Source of the DNA: Diadema setosum
Lineage: Eukaryota > Echinodermata > Echinoidea > Diadematoida > Diadematidae
Assembly (NCBI RefSeq): GCF_964275005.1
Contig: NW_027307649.1
Coordinates: forward strand, 124,001 to 188,000
Reading direction: 5' to 3'
DNA length: 64,000 bases
A program made the position numbers and the translations under genes. Numbering within the stretch: position 1 is the first letter of the stretch; each line of letters begins with the position of its first letter. Under the pieces are notes generated by a model that saw only the letters and a list, made by a program, of their open reading frames with translations, was not told where the DNA came from and did not search any database. Positions 47,591-57,507 of the stretch are shown one piece after another.

Positions 47591-48798
47591 TGGATAATTA
47601 CTCCACTCCCCCCCCCCCCCCAAAAAAAAAAAAAAAAAATAGATGAAATGAATAAATAAATAATAAAAAATAAATAAATAAAAAGCCCTGGATGCCCCTG
47701 GATTACTACCCCCAATTTACCCCCTCCCTCGAAGAATACTCCCTGGATAAGTATGACCTATACCCCCTAGATAAATATCTCCCTCACCATGAAAGACAGT
47801 AGGAGTTATTGCCACGTTCTTCGACATTGTGTGTGCATTTCGTGCGATATAAGACTTTCATGTACTAGTATATCCTAGACGTAGGCCTACGCACACGTTT
47901 GTTTAACCCATTGAAAAATGATGGTTATTGAGCTCTTGCAGCATAGAATTCTGTCAGGATTGGCAATGGTTATTGGTTATCTATTATTGGTTATTTGTTG
48001 TTTGTTATTGGTTGTTGGTTAATGATTTTCGGTTACCCCAGGGTTCTGTTGGGGGCCCGGGTTTTGTTTTTGTTGTTTGGTCTGTTTAGGAAACTAATCA
48101 CTAAAATATTGCGCAAGCATTGTATTGGTTATTATTGTTATGCATGTGATACACAGCCTAATTTTCTTTTAAACCTCTTTTGTCTTCACTGTCACCCGCC
48201 ATAACTGCAGAACTTGAAGCGTGTTGGCAAGACATGAAGAATCTTGCTGGCATCCAATGGTCTTAAACTGAATGATGATTGATTTTGAGTTTATTATTAT
48301 TATCATTATTATTATCATATGTATATATTTGTTTCAAGAATGACATGTTAAGTGAAGTTGATCATCAATGATATTATGTCCACCTCAGTCCTGTCTGTAG
48401 CACTGGTATACTTCATAAAAAACAGCCCGTAACTCCAATAGGTGTTATAATTCATTATGAAATCTCATTTCGAAGTCATGTAACTCAAGTTCAGCGGAAT
48501 GTTAGAGATGAGTTGTTGTTGTTGTTGTTGTTTTTTTTTTTTTTATCTGCAGCTGATATGCTTAGTCATGCTTTGACTTCTTCGCGGTTGGCTTATTTAA
48601 ATTGGTTTCTGTGTATTCTTCAAAAAAATCACACACTTTCAAACACAGACGGTGAATGTACGTATCATCGACTCGGATGCGGCTCGGGCATACCGAAATC
48701 ATCGAAAATAAACGAAGAATCACTGTGGTTGCTAAGACTTCGTCGATACCCGTTATTTTTCGATGTACAGCCAAACATTGTATATTCAATAACATCTG
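47591..48798. other. interior of the TU-like element, left part
   Basis: It contains C and A runs near 47608-47640, TTATTGGTTAT-type short repeats near 47960-48020 and a (GTT)n/T run near 48512-48545. No protein family was recognised in its short ORFs. Confidence 0.5.
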
Positions 48799-48985
48799 TC
48801 AGATGATTTATTTATTATTTGTAAGGCATCATTTACAACATTTTGGTATCAAATAATAAAATGTAATATATATACAATAATATGATTCTCATTATAGCTA
48901 GTTTCTTCAATTTAAACGATATTCATTAACCAAACATCTGTGACATTATTACAGTACATATATATGAGATTACTCCACAGAATAT
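48799..48985 (-). mobile_element. LINE 3' end inside the TU-like element
   Basis: GGCATCATTTACA, CTCATTATAGCTAGTTTC and adjoining A/T text match the segment at 40548-40745. Read on the minus strand this is a LINE 3' tail with AATAAATAAATC. It shows that the element's interior has itself been a target for LINE insertion. Confidence 0.5.
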
Positions 48986-51227
48986 GATATTATATTCTGT
49001 CGGAAGAGAAAATACATAATTATCTGAATGTATAGGTAAGCATATAGCGATACGTATTTTGCACACGTGTGGTTCTCTCTATGTGTCTATACAGGGAGGC
49101 CTACGTCGTTGATACAGATCGGCATGCTACATTACACAAAGCCATGGGCGTAAATCGTGGGTGGGATGGGGGTACACATCCCCCACCCCTGAAATGGAGG
49201 AGGGGGGATTGCCTGTTCAATCATCCTCCCTGAAATTTGAAGAAAAAAACAACAACAACAGAGGAAGCAGAAATGTGATTATATCATTTTTCAGCATATT
49301 GCTTGACGTTCATACACCCACCTTCAGAGCGGTATGAGAGGTGAACAGTATTCAATCTTGTTGGATGATGTATAGACTATTTCAAAAAAAAAAAAAATTC
49401 CTGAATACTTCTGAGTGTACAAGACTTATATCACTTATATTCGGAAAACTCGAAAGTTATTTCATGTACCAAAGGAAATTCCCTTTTAATTAACACTTTC
49501 CTCTCTTATTTTCACAAGATCAGTTGTTTATTTCTTAATTTCCCAAATATTTCATCAAACCGTATTCGAGATATCTAAATTGTAACTTTAAAAAGGCAAA
49601 AGCTCCCTCGAACCAGAAGTGTGGTGATAGCTCGCCCCCCCCCTCCATGCATTCAAGGAGACTGAACATAGACAGTTTTCCAAATATGCCACAAAATATT
49701 TGCATCAAAACGTTTAAATGCAAGCAGAAAATACAGAATGTTCCTCGTGCGAGAGGGGGGGGGGGGGGGGGGCTGGATAGCGCTTATCCCCTTCCACATT
49801 TTTTGATTGACAAATTTCCAGACATTCAAAAAAAGTGTGCTACAGATTTTTGAATTTCAGTTCTAAAACTAAAAAGAGCTCCCTCGAATATGGGAGAGCT
49901 ACTTTGCCACCCTCCCATTGCTTGGTCCCCTCTATAGACTTAATACACTTCGGGGAATGACAATTTCCTAATTCTGCACAAAAAAGGGTGCTTCGGATCG
50001 CTTTATTTCAATTCTAACAACGCAAAAGCTCCGTCGAGCGGAAGGGGAAATCCTTCTCCATCACCCCAACCCTAAACTCTACTTCACTAGATTTTGTTCA
50101 TACATAGAGATGATGACTCGGAATAAGAGCTAAATTCCGTGATTGTAACGCTTTCCTGAAAGAGCCCTATTTATTCCATTATTCCTTTTTTTACACCAAA
50201 AGTTTGCACCAGATCGCTGAATTTCAGGTCTGAAAAGACTAAATCACCTTCGTGTGAAAGGACAAATGCCATTTATCTACCCCCTCATGTGCTTGCTTTT
50301 TCTTTTTGATTGTTTGACAGACACCGTTCATGATATTCATAAAATTAGTTATCCGGGGGTAGTTATCCTGGTGGTAGTTATCCTGGTGGTAGTTATCCGG
50401 GTGGTAGTTATCTGGGTGGTAGTTATCCTGGTGGTAGTTCTCCGGGAGGTAGTTCTCCGGGAGGTAGTTATCCAGGGGGTAGTTATCCGGGTGGTAGTAG
50501 TATGGGTGGTAGTTATCCTGGTGGTAGTTATCCAGGGGGTAGTTCTCCGGGAGGTAGTTATCCAGGGGGTAGTTATCCGGGTGGTAGTTATCTGGGGGGC
50601 AGTTAACCGGTGGGTAGTTATCCGGTGGGTAGTTGTCCTAGGGGGAATTGCCCTGGGGATGATTGCCCTAAGAGGGTAGTTGTCCGGGGGGTAGTTGCCC
50701 TAGGGGGTAATTGCCCTGGAGGGTAATTGCCCTAGGAGGGTAGTTTTCCGGGTGGTACTTGCCCTAGGGGGGAATAGCCCTGGGGGGGGGGGGGGGTAAT
50801 TATCCTTGTGGTAGTTATCCGGGGGGTGGTTGCCCAGGGGGTAAGTGCCCGGATACGTTTACCACGGCCTTCGCAGGGATCACCGTGGAGGGTCGGTGTA
50901 ACTTCCGGAAGTGGTAGCGCCGCGCACGTCGACCATACGATTGTTTTTTACCAGCGGCATTTGTCTTTTCCATTCTTGTTGATGGAAATTTCTGCATGAG
51001 CACTAGCTTCTTCGTCGCGATCGACTAGGTTAGAATTGCACTACACGCGCACGTGTACTAGCAAAATGTCAACATTGCGGTTTGACCCCGGAAGTTTTAC
51101 CTAGGTCGTAAGGTATGTAAGTTCATAGATATTCCGAGGGCTTGTCCGCACGAACAATTTACTCCGACCGGCTAGTCGTGGTAGCGAGATACTCCTGAGA
51201 AAACTTCTTGTTCTTGTGTAAAGTTTA

Positions 51228-51588
51228 AAGGGGATGGCTAGTAACTGATCTGAGGAAAACAGTGGGAATGCTGGGGGATGATTGTTCTAATTCTTGTGGG
51301 ATTCATTTAAGAGTACATTATATATCTATTGGTGTGTGAAAATTATTTGATTCAGAATGGTCTCATATTCAAGTAATATGCAGTTCAATGCCCCGTCACT
51401 GTATAGGCATGCTAACCTGGAAACATTAAACTGCACATTCATACTTGAATATGAGACCATTCTGAAGCGAATAATTTTCACACAACAATAGATATATAAT
51501 GTACTTTTAAATGAATCCCACAAGGATTGGAACAATCATCCCCCAGCATACCCACTGATTCCCACTGATCAGTACTAGCCATCCCCTA
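51228..51588. mobile_element. palindromic MITE (family A, copy 2)
   Basis: Same ends and arms as the element at 7254-7606 (AAGGGGATGGCTAGTAACTG; ATTCAAGTAATATGCAGTTC). It lies directly between the family D repeat and the split family B MITE. Confidence 0.85.
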
Positions 51589-52127
51589 AGGAAACCAAAC
51601 CCAAAGAGCAATGTGGATTGAGTGAAAGCACCAACATTACACATCAGTGAAAGTTGAGGAAAATCGCACAATCAATGCAAAAGTCCCTAAATGCTTAAAG
51701 TTTTGGTGTTTTAATGACTCGATAAGAAGACTACTAGAGTTCATGATGTCATGTGTGTACAACAATATAAAGAAAATTTAAAGAGAATTCCACAAAAATC
51801 CATTTTTCATGAAATGACAAATTCCATAAACTTGATATTGACATAATTATGTTGAGGGTAGTATATTATTCCCCTTGCTTTCAGAAAGCTGTTAGTGAAG
51901 TACTCTTTCATTACGCTAGTAAAGTGGAAACATGTTGAATTTCCTCTATTAGGCCATGGGGTGAAGCTGAAAAAGAGGCTTAGAAAATGGGTTTCGTTCC
52001 AGCAACACTGGCACTACTTTCTGAATGCGGAAATGTGATGTTTTGTACATCCTAAATATACAGTAAAAAGTTCTCCTCGAAATATCCTGCAGTTTTTGCG
52101 AAAATCCATATTTTATAAACTACGACC

Positions 52128-52745
52128 AGCAGCCCAATACACATATCGTAATGGGGCTGCGGATTGTAGCATTTAGGATCATGACAGGGTAGTATCGCGG
52201 ACAAACGTCAACCTTAAATCGAGCAAAAAATTTTCAATTTGAAGACTTACAAGTAAGGTTGAAGTATTGACAACAGGGTTCGTGCAAGGTTTGGTTCTAC
52301 AAATAGTCATTTTCTGTTCGAATTGATGACTTAATATGACTAGGTCGAGAGGAATCTGGGAGAGCTACGCTGAATTGACGGTCAGCGCAGGCGCACACAT
52401 CACTGCGCACAAATTTCGAATCCATTGACTGGATATGATGTCTGTGTGCGCATGCGCTGGCTGTCAATTCAGTGTAGCTCTCCCAGTTTCCTCTCGACCG
52501 AGTCACATTTAGTCATCAATTTGAACAGAAAGGAACTATTTGCAGAAGCAAACCTTGCACGAACTCTGTTATCAATACTTCAAATTTATTAATAAGTCTT
52601 CAAATTGAAATTTTATCCCGATTTTAAGTTGATATTTGTCCGCAATACAATATCCGTCATGATCCTGTATGCTACAGTTCACAGCCCCATGACGCTATGC
52701 GTATGGGGCTGCTGGCCGCAGTTATGCGTATGGGGCTGCTCGCCG
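52128..52745. mobile_element. 620-bp near-perfect palindrome (hairpin MITE) nested in the TIR transposon
   Basis: Starting near CCAGCAGCCC and ending GGGCTGCTGG, the arms match block by block: GGATCATGAC with GTCATGATCC, TTCGTGCAAGGTTTG with CAAACCTTGCACGAA, and GAGAGCTACGCTGAATTGAC with GTCAATTCAGTGTAGCTCTC. The CAGCCCCAT word is repeated at the ends. No ORF. Confidence 0.8.
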
Positions 52746-53049
52746 CAGTATAGTTCCCATAGTGTTTCTAAGCTGAAATACATATACACATTTGTAAAGC
52801 ACTGCTTTTAGCCATATACCAAGAAAAAAAAATGAAGTTTTGGTTTAATAGTTGCATTATATCTCATGTTTCAGCTTTTCCTGATGCTGGCTATGCAAAG
52901 GAGGACAAGAAGAATGAGAGAGAGAGCACTGACTGACCGTCAGAGGTCAAGGCAAATGCCTTATATTCTGTTCAAAGACATGTTATTAATCAAATGACTA
53001 ATCATTCAAGGCAAAAAAAAAATTAAGAGCGTTTGTTTGTGTGTGTGTC

Positions 53050-53345
53050 CGCGTGCATGTGGGAGAATCTTATTGTACACACACACACAAACACACACAC
53101 ACCCTCACATGCACACACACATACACACACACATAGTTATGAAGATACCCAAGTGTATTACAATATTATTCTACATGCCTTGGCCATTTATCACATCAGC
53201 ATCATAAAAAAAAATTATCATAAACATGAACACACACAATGATATAATACATGTATTGATCAGTGCATTACACATACACAGGTGCATAAAAACGCTGACA
53301 TATTATATACACTCACACGCACACATACTAACTCATTTACACACA
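53050..53345. repeat. (CA)n-rich stretch
   Basis: Scattered CACACA runs and ACAC-rich words. Short ORFs here are repeat translations. Confidence 0.8.
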
Positions 53346-53399
53346 TGAGACATTACTATTAAACAGATCATATTGTTTATCAGTAAACATGTCTTTATT

Positions 53400-53404
53400 T
53401 TCTT

Positions 53405-53435
<31 letters not shown>
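53400..53435. repeat. (CTT)n microsatellite
   Basis: Perfect TTC triplet run. Confidence 0.95.
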
Positions 53436-54436
53436 AGAAGCTTTAATATATTTAGATCACATAACAATCACGTTGTTCATGAAATATTACAGTACTTTAG
53501 AAAATTTAATCTTCATAAAATTTCCTGAAGTTTTCATTGCTATCATTAGGTTGGTGGGACACTACCTCCTTTCATGTAAGATAGCTCAAAATGATAATCA
53601 ATCAAATTTTCTAGTTTTAATAAATTTCCTGGAACATTCCATGGTCCAAATATCCTTGAAAGGGTGTAAAGGTTTTGAAGAATGCCAATATATAAAATAA
53701 AGGCAATATTATAGTTTACCCATTCATGAGTGAAAACTGTTGGATTCTGTATTGGAGGCAATGTGTACCTGAAAATCTTGGAGAGAATAAAACAGGTTTG
53801 GCATTAAAAATTATGATAATATTGCAATTAACTTCCAATATCAGAGGATCTGTGCAAACCTGACTCAACTTATGCACAATTTTCATTTGGCTGGTATTAG
53901 TTTTAGCAAACTGATTTTGTACTCACACCTACATTGTACTGACCTTTCTACATGAACATTCTGTTTCAGTTTTAATAATAGTTACATATCTTTTCCCCCC
54001 AGAGTGGGAGAAACAAATTTTAATCGTAGTCATTCAGTTTTATGAAAAAAACCACACTTAGGAAAACATCTTTGTTCTTAGAATAATTCAACCCTAATCA
54101 AATCATAATAGTGGGCAGAAATGTTTGCTAAAGGGCGAACAATCACATACTGAGGCAAGGAGTCAAAACATGTTGCATAAACATTGGCATTCAAAATACA
54201 GGAAGCAATCTGTATTACAAAGACATTTTATCATGCACAACTTTGGTAAGATGTCAATTCTTGAACATTAATCACATTGACCAAAGCATTTGTGCATATA
54301 CAGTACATTCTGTTGTTTCTGAACTTTGCACTGAAGTTCTTTGTGTATGTGTGTGAATGTTTCAGTGGTGGATATATATTGCTCCATTTTATCAAGGACA
54401 ACTTATAGTAACATGACAATGTGTTCATTCTTCAAT

Positions 54437-54687
54437 ATCAATCATATTGACCTATTTCCCTTGGCAAGTAATGAGCAGGTTGACTCTGTTGCAAATGATG
54501 CATTTTACAGGCAACACAGCTGAACCTGAAGAGCTTCCAGAAGAAAATCTTGATCTTGATGTGAGCGTCATAGGGGAGGAAACAGATGCTCCTGCTGACG
54601 GACCAGGCTCCTCCTTCAGCTTTCGTTTCCTAGCGAGATTCAGGCGTTTGCTATCTATAAACCTCTTGTAGCACGTTTCATGGAATC
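54437..54687 (-). CDS. Cys/His-rich basic protein, exon 3 (partial)
   Basis: After an acceptor AAATAG on the minus strand the frame reads FHETCYKRFIDSKRLNLARK, then RKLKEEPGPSAGASV, a Ser-rich linker, and LPVKCIICNRVN, ending at a stop near 54448. The HxxxCY-KRF and CxxC words look like a zinc-binding repeat followed by a basic, Ser-rich segment. Similar architecture is known to me from uncharacterised, often repeat-associated proteins of marine invertebrates. The splice from exon 2 (phase 2) does not close in frame with this exon by one base. The copy may therefore be broken, or the join is not the one I infer. Confidence 0.5.
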
Positions 54688-55681
54688 CTATTTAATACAA
54701 TGGAGAAATGAACAGCAATGATTAGCCATTGGATTTTGTTAGGGGAAAAAAAGGCTAAACGCTAGGGGGAGGGGTTGAACGTTACACTCAATATATCATT
54801 AAATGTACGGTAGACTATTGACTGCCAATATTTGAATCTTGTAATTACCAATAGGCCCTAGTACTATGCCAGGTAATCATTAACACTTCATGATCATTGT
54901 CATCATAAGTACTTCAACTTGTACTTGCAGTGAAATTACTGATTTTAAATTACATCAACAGCTTTCAGCACCTGATCACATGCAATATCAATTATCATAA
55001 TTATGAATACAACTGCCTTATCATCATTAATACTAGTAATCCTTGGCCTTTCACTATCACCACCACCCACTGCTTTATAATTTGGCTCAACATAATGGTA
55101 ATCATATGTTTTAGGGAGTTTAATTGTTGAAATTATGTTATTGTCATTGTTGGTTTTTTAGACCTATTTATATCAAATATTGATAAGTTAATTTAATGAG
55201 ATGCTTAATGTGTGTTTTGAGGGGGGATTCACCAATTTCGGGGTGAGAGAGACAGGATGGATTTTTAATATTAATACTCCATGGCCATGATTATGAAAAT
55301 ATAAATCTACATGCACTTTAGACCTTTTTCAATCCAGTCCTGTGCGTCAAGATTTTTACAAAACAATATCACCGATCAGCTACATCAACCTAACCTGGGC
55401 TGTACATAGAACAACATGTATCAGTTCATCTAGGCTACATTATAACGGCGCTATGCCATGCCAAGGTGAAATTCAAGATAATTCATCTAAAATGTAACAG
55501 ACACGCTATCAAACGGCTAAGCTACTGCATTAGCGTCCATTATAACATACATAAGCAACGTTCATAACATAGCTAACGTTGTACTTGTACTACCGTAGTC
55601 ATCATGCATGGTCATTAACATTACGCATATAGAGACTGCACTGCAGTGTCGACTGCTACGACTGTATGCACGTAAACTAAC

Positions 55682-55809
55682 CTGTAAATTATCCTATGTA
55701 GGTTGCAGTCAGTCCCCCTGAGCAGCTGAGTCACTTCGTTCTGGTCTGCGATTCCACGGTCTCCCCCACTCAATTTGATCCACTCTTTGGCACACAAAAT
55801 AGGTTTCGT
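55682..55809 (-). CDS. Cys/His-rich basic protein, exon 2
   Basis: On the minus strand an acceptor AAGATAG precedes TKPILCAKEWIKLSGGD and a stretch ending CNLHRIIYR. The donor is TACAG|GTTAGT. The stretch has spaced Cys and His residues (ILC, CNLH) of a possible zinc-binding module that would be finished by the HETCY of exon 3. 128 bp, phase 0 in and phase 2 out. Confidence 0.55.
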
Positions 55810-55876
55810 CTATCTTAGGTTTGTCATAGCCGTGAAATTTCCAAACTTCATCGATGTTACATGCATAATATTACAC

Positions 55877-55942
55877 GCATCTTAAAAGTTTCGGCAGAGC
55901 AGACGACGTAGACGCGTTGACAGGCTCACAGGGGGCGGCCAT
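55877..55942 (-). CDS. Cys/His-rich basic protein, exon 1 with start codon
   Basis: The minus-strand ATG lies in CAAAATGGCCGCCCC, a form of the YY1-type element often found at animal start codons. It encodes MAAPCEPVNAS and on to PKLLRC, 22 codons, then the donor TGC|GTGTAA in phase 0, which matches exon 2. The gene starts 277 bp inside the right end of the TIR transposon, so it is probably the transposon's own gene or a captured host gene. Confidence 0.5.
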
Positions 55943-55947
55943 TTTGA
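55936..55947 (-). promoter_or_regulatory. YY1-like motif at the start codon
   Basis: Minus-strand TCAAAATGGCCG fits the AAnATGGC core. It overlaps the inferred ATG of the Cys/His-rich gene. A similar word, AATATGGCGGC, overlaps the RING/B-box start at 57508. Confidence 0.4.
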
Positions 55948-56430
55948 CTCGTAAACAAAAATTCTCGATTCGGATTGGATAACATACATCACATGATCGT
56001 TCGCGAATGAATATCGTACACGGCAAAGTGTACATATTCAGCTCCTCAGTGACAAAAAAGTTCACTGTTTCCCCGTAAATTACCAAAATACTGCAGGAGG
56101 GTTTGTGTCGAACTTTTTCCTGTAGCCTTTTTGGTTATTTGTTTACACGTAGCTGTGGAGACATTTTAGTGCCGCAGTTGTCGGAACGACAAGCGAAAAA
56201 ACCAGCTCACCCCATGGCCTATATATTTTCTTAATATCGTTGTCCACAAATGATGGCATAAGCTCAAGTAGTCCATTATCCAGTGGTTCCAGCACCAAAA
56301 TTTTAAAAATTCATAACTCTTGCATCTATTGTCCGATTTTCCTCAAACTTTCACTAATGTGCTCTACAAGTGTTGCTGCTTTCACTCAATCCACATTTCT
56401 CTTTGGGTTTTGGTTTTCGTTAATCATATA

Positions 56431-56625
56431 CAGAGGGTTCAAATTTGACCAAAATCTGGAACTTAACTTCAACTTAAGCATGAATTTAATGTGAGTGATT
56501 CAGGTTTTCATATTCAAATCACCTCCAACTAAACTGTACACTATTCAGCTATCACTCATATCAATGACAGTGTTATCTGATATATAATTTTGAACTAAAT
56601 TTATTAAGGATCAAAAGTGGGATTT
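56431..56625. repeat. direct repeat, left copy (upstream of the RING/B-box gene)
   Basis: CAGAGGGTTCAAATTTGACC through GTGTTATCTGATATATA to GGATCAAAAGTGGGA is repeated with about 85-90% identity by eye at 59254-59440. The two copies are in the same orientation. Confidence 0.75.
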
Positions 56626-57342
56626 TTTTTTTTTGGGTAACATCTAGTATTTACATATGCTTGATCTGAAGACACTTCATATATGTGTCTCGGTATTGTT
56701 GGAAATCATTGCTGTTATGGATTCATATATAGTCGGAAACTTTTTTTTTTGGTTCAATAGACTGTGAACTACAAGTTACCGGCAGAATTTAGAAATTACT
56801 TGCCTATTAAACAAACATGTTAGATAGGACGTAAATCTTCGAATACTTTTGTATTCTTGTTTATTTATTTCAATTTCACATTCTCTTTTTGTTTTGAAAG
56901 GGGCTTGGGGAGAGGTGGCAGTATCAAATTTGATTTGCAATATTCTAAGTTGTTGATTTCTTCCACATCTTTTGTGTGAGTAGAACATTGTCATTGTCAC
57001 TGTCCACATACCATGACCCACTCCCACACTCACACCCACTCACATAACTGCCAGGAAACGATACGGAACAGACGAGTGTGGATCTTCCTCTCTGCAATCC
57101 GGCATTTCAATAATCATTCTGCACGGAGTCAATGTGGACACCCTTCTACAACGGACCATGACCTTTCCCATTTTTCGGTGCTATAGACAATTCCATACAG
57201 GATTGAATCGACGGGGATTTCCAACATTATCTCGACGCATTCCATCCTATTAGCAAATGTGGTATACATCCTTTTATTTGTGCATGCAATAAAGCGCCAA
57301 CCATTTTGTATGTTCGTTGAGTAGGGGAGAGAGCACAACTGC

Positions 57343-57349
57343 TATAAAG
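57343..57349 (+). promoter_or_regulatory. possible TATA box TATAAAG
   Basis: TATAAAG lies 165 bp before the preferred start codon of the RING/B-box gene. A start of transcription near 57375 would give a 5' UTR of about 130 nt. A chance match cannot be excluded. Confidence 0.35.
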
Positions 57350-57507
57350 CCCCAAACAATTCGGTGGTAGCCGAGAGTGCGTTTGTGTCAACGATTTCTT
57401 GTGTTAATGAAAGACGTCTTAGCAGCCATCTCCACAAGTTTTGATCATAAAGATCTATCAGTCTGAAGCCAGGTGTGTCAACGTATTGGAATTATAGTAT
57501 GTACAAT

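Larger units (their letters stand above)
46963..50857. mobile_element. TU-like foldback transposon with terminal arrays of a 15-bp repeat
   Basis: TTTACCACGG is duplicated on both sides (10 bp). The left terminal array (about 46976-47600) is tandem TACCCCCCGGATAAC and variants. The right array (about 50349-50850) is its reverse complement (GTTATCCGGGGGGTA). The outermost parts also pair: GTACCCCCTGGAAAACCACC on the left, TTACCCCCTGGGCAACCACC on the complemented right. Val/Ile-rich or Gly-rich ORFs across the arrays are repeat translations. The 2.7-kb centre has no transposase ORF, so the copy is non-autonomous. The architecture resembles the sea-urchin TU elements and the FB elements of flies. 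Confidence 0.85.
46830..51207. mobile_element. repeat family D, copy 2, split by a 3.9-kb insertion
   Basis: It starts CCATGTTCAGACGCATTTCT and breaks off in TTTACCACGG at 46953-46962. It resumes with TTTACCACGGCCTTCGCAGG at 50858 and continues to about 51207 with the blocks seen in copy 1. Compared with copy 1, this gives the exact pre-insertion site. Confidence 0.85.
51952..56219. mobile_element. 4.27-kb TIR DNA transposon carrying a minus-strand gene
   Basis: The left end GGCCATGGGGTGAAGCTG is mirrored by CAGCTCACCCCATGGCC on the right. Weaker pairing continues for about 75 bp (CGTTCC, CAAC and GCACTA blocks). The TA duplicated at 51950-51951 and 56220-56221 interrupts a family B MITE, which proves insertion. 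A minus-strand gene starts 277 bp inside the right end, as transposon genes often do. No DDE transposase was recognised. A 620-bp hairpin is nested at 52128-52745. The superfamily is not assigned. Confidence 0.8.
51590..56424. mobile_element. palindromic MITE (family B, copy 4), split by a 4.27-kb transposon
   Basis: The left part is at 51590-51951 (AACCCAAAGAGCAATGTGGA, GATTGAGTGAAAGCA). The right part is at 56220-56424 and ends TTTCACTCAATCCACATTTC then TCTTTGGGTTTT, the complement of the left end. Joining them at the TA restores the usual family B hairpin. Confidence 0.8.

Noticed and set aside
46976..47600. Regular short repeats that could suggest a CRISPR array
   Set aside because: The units are contiguous 15-bp tandems without spacers, the mirror array lies at the other end of the element, and the DNA is animal.
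47420..47715. Gly/Val/Ile-rich ORFs resembling silk or antifreeze proteins
   Set aside because: They are read from the 15-bp terminal array of the transposon. Period 15 keeps any frame open.
50254..50679. 141-codon Val-rich ORF
   Set aside because: Same reason: it is the inverted terminal array read on the other strand.
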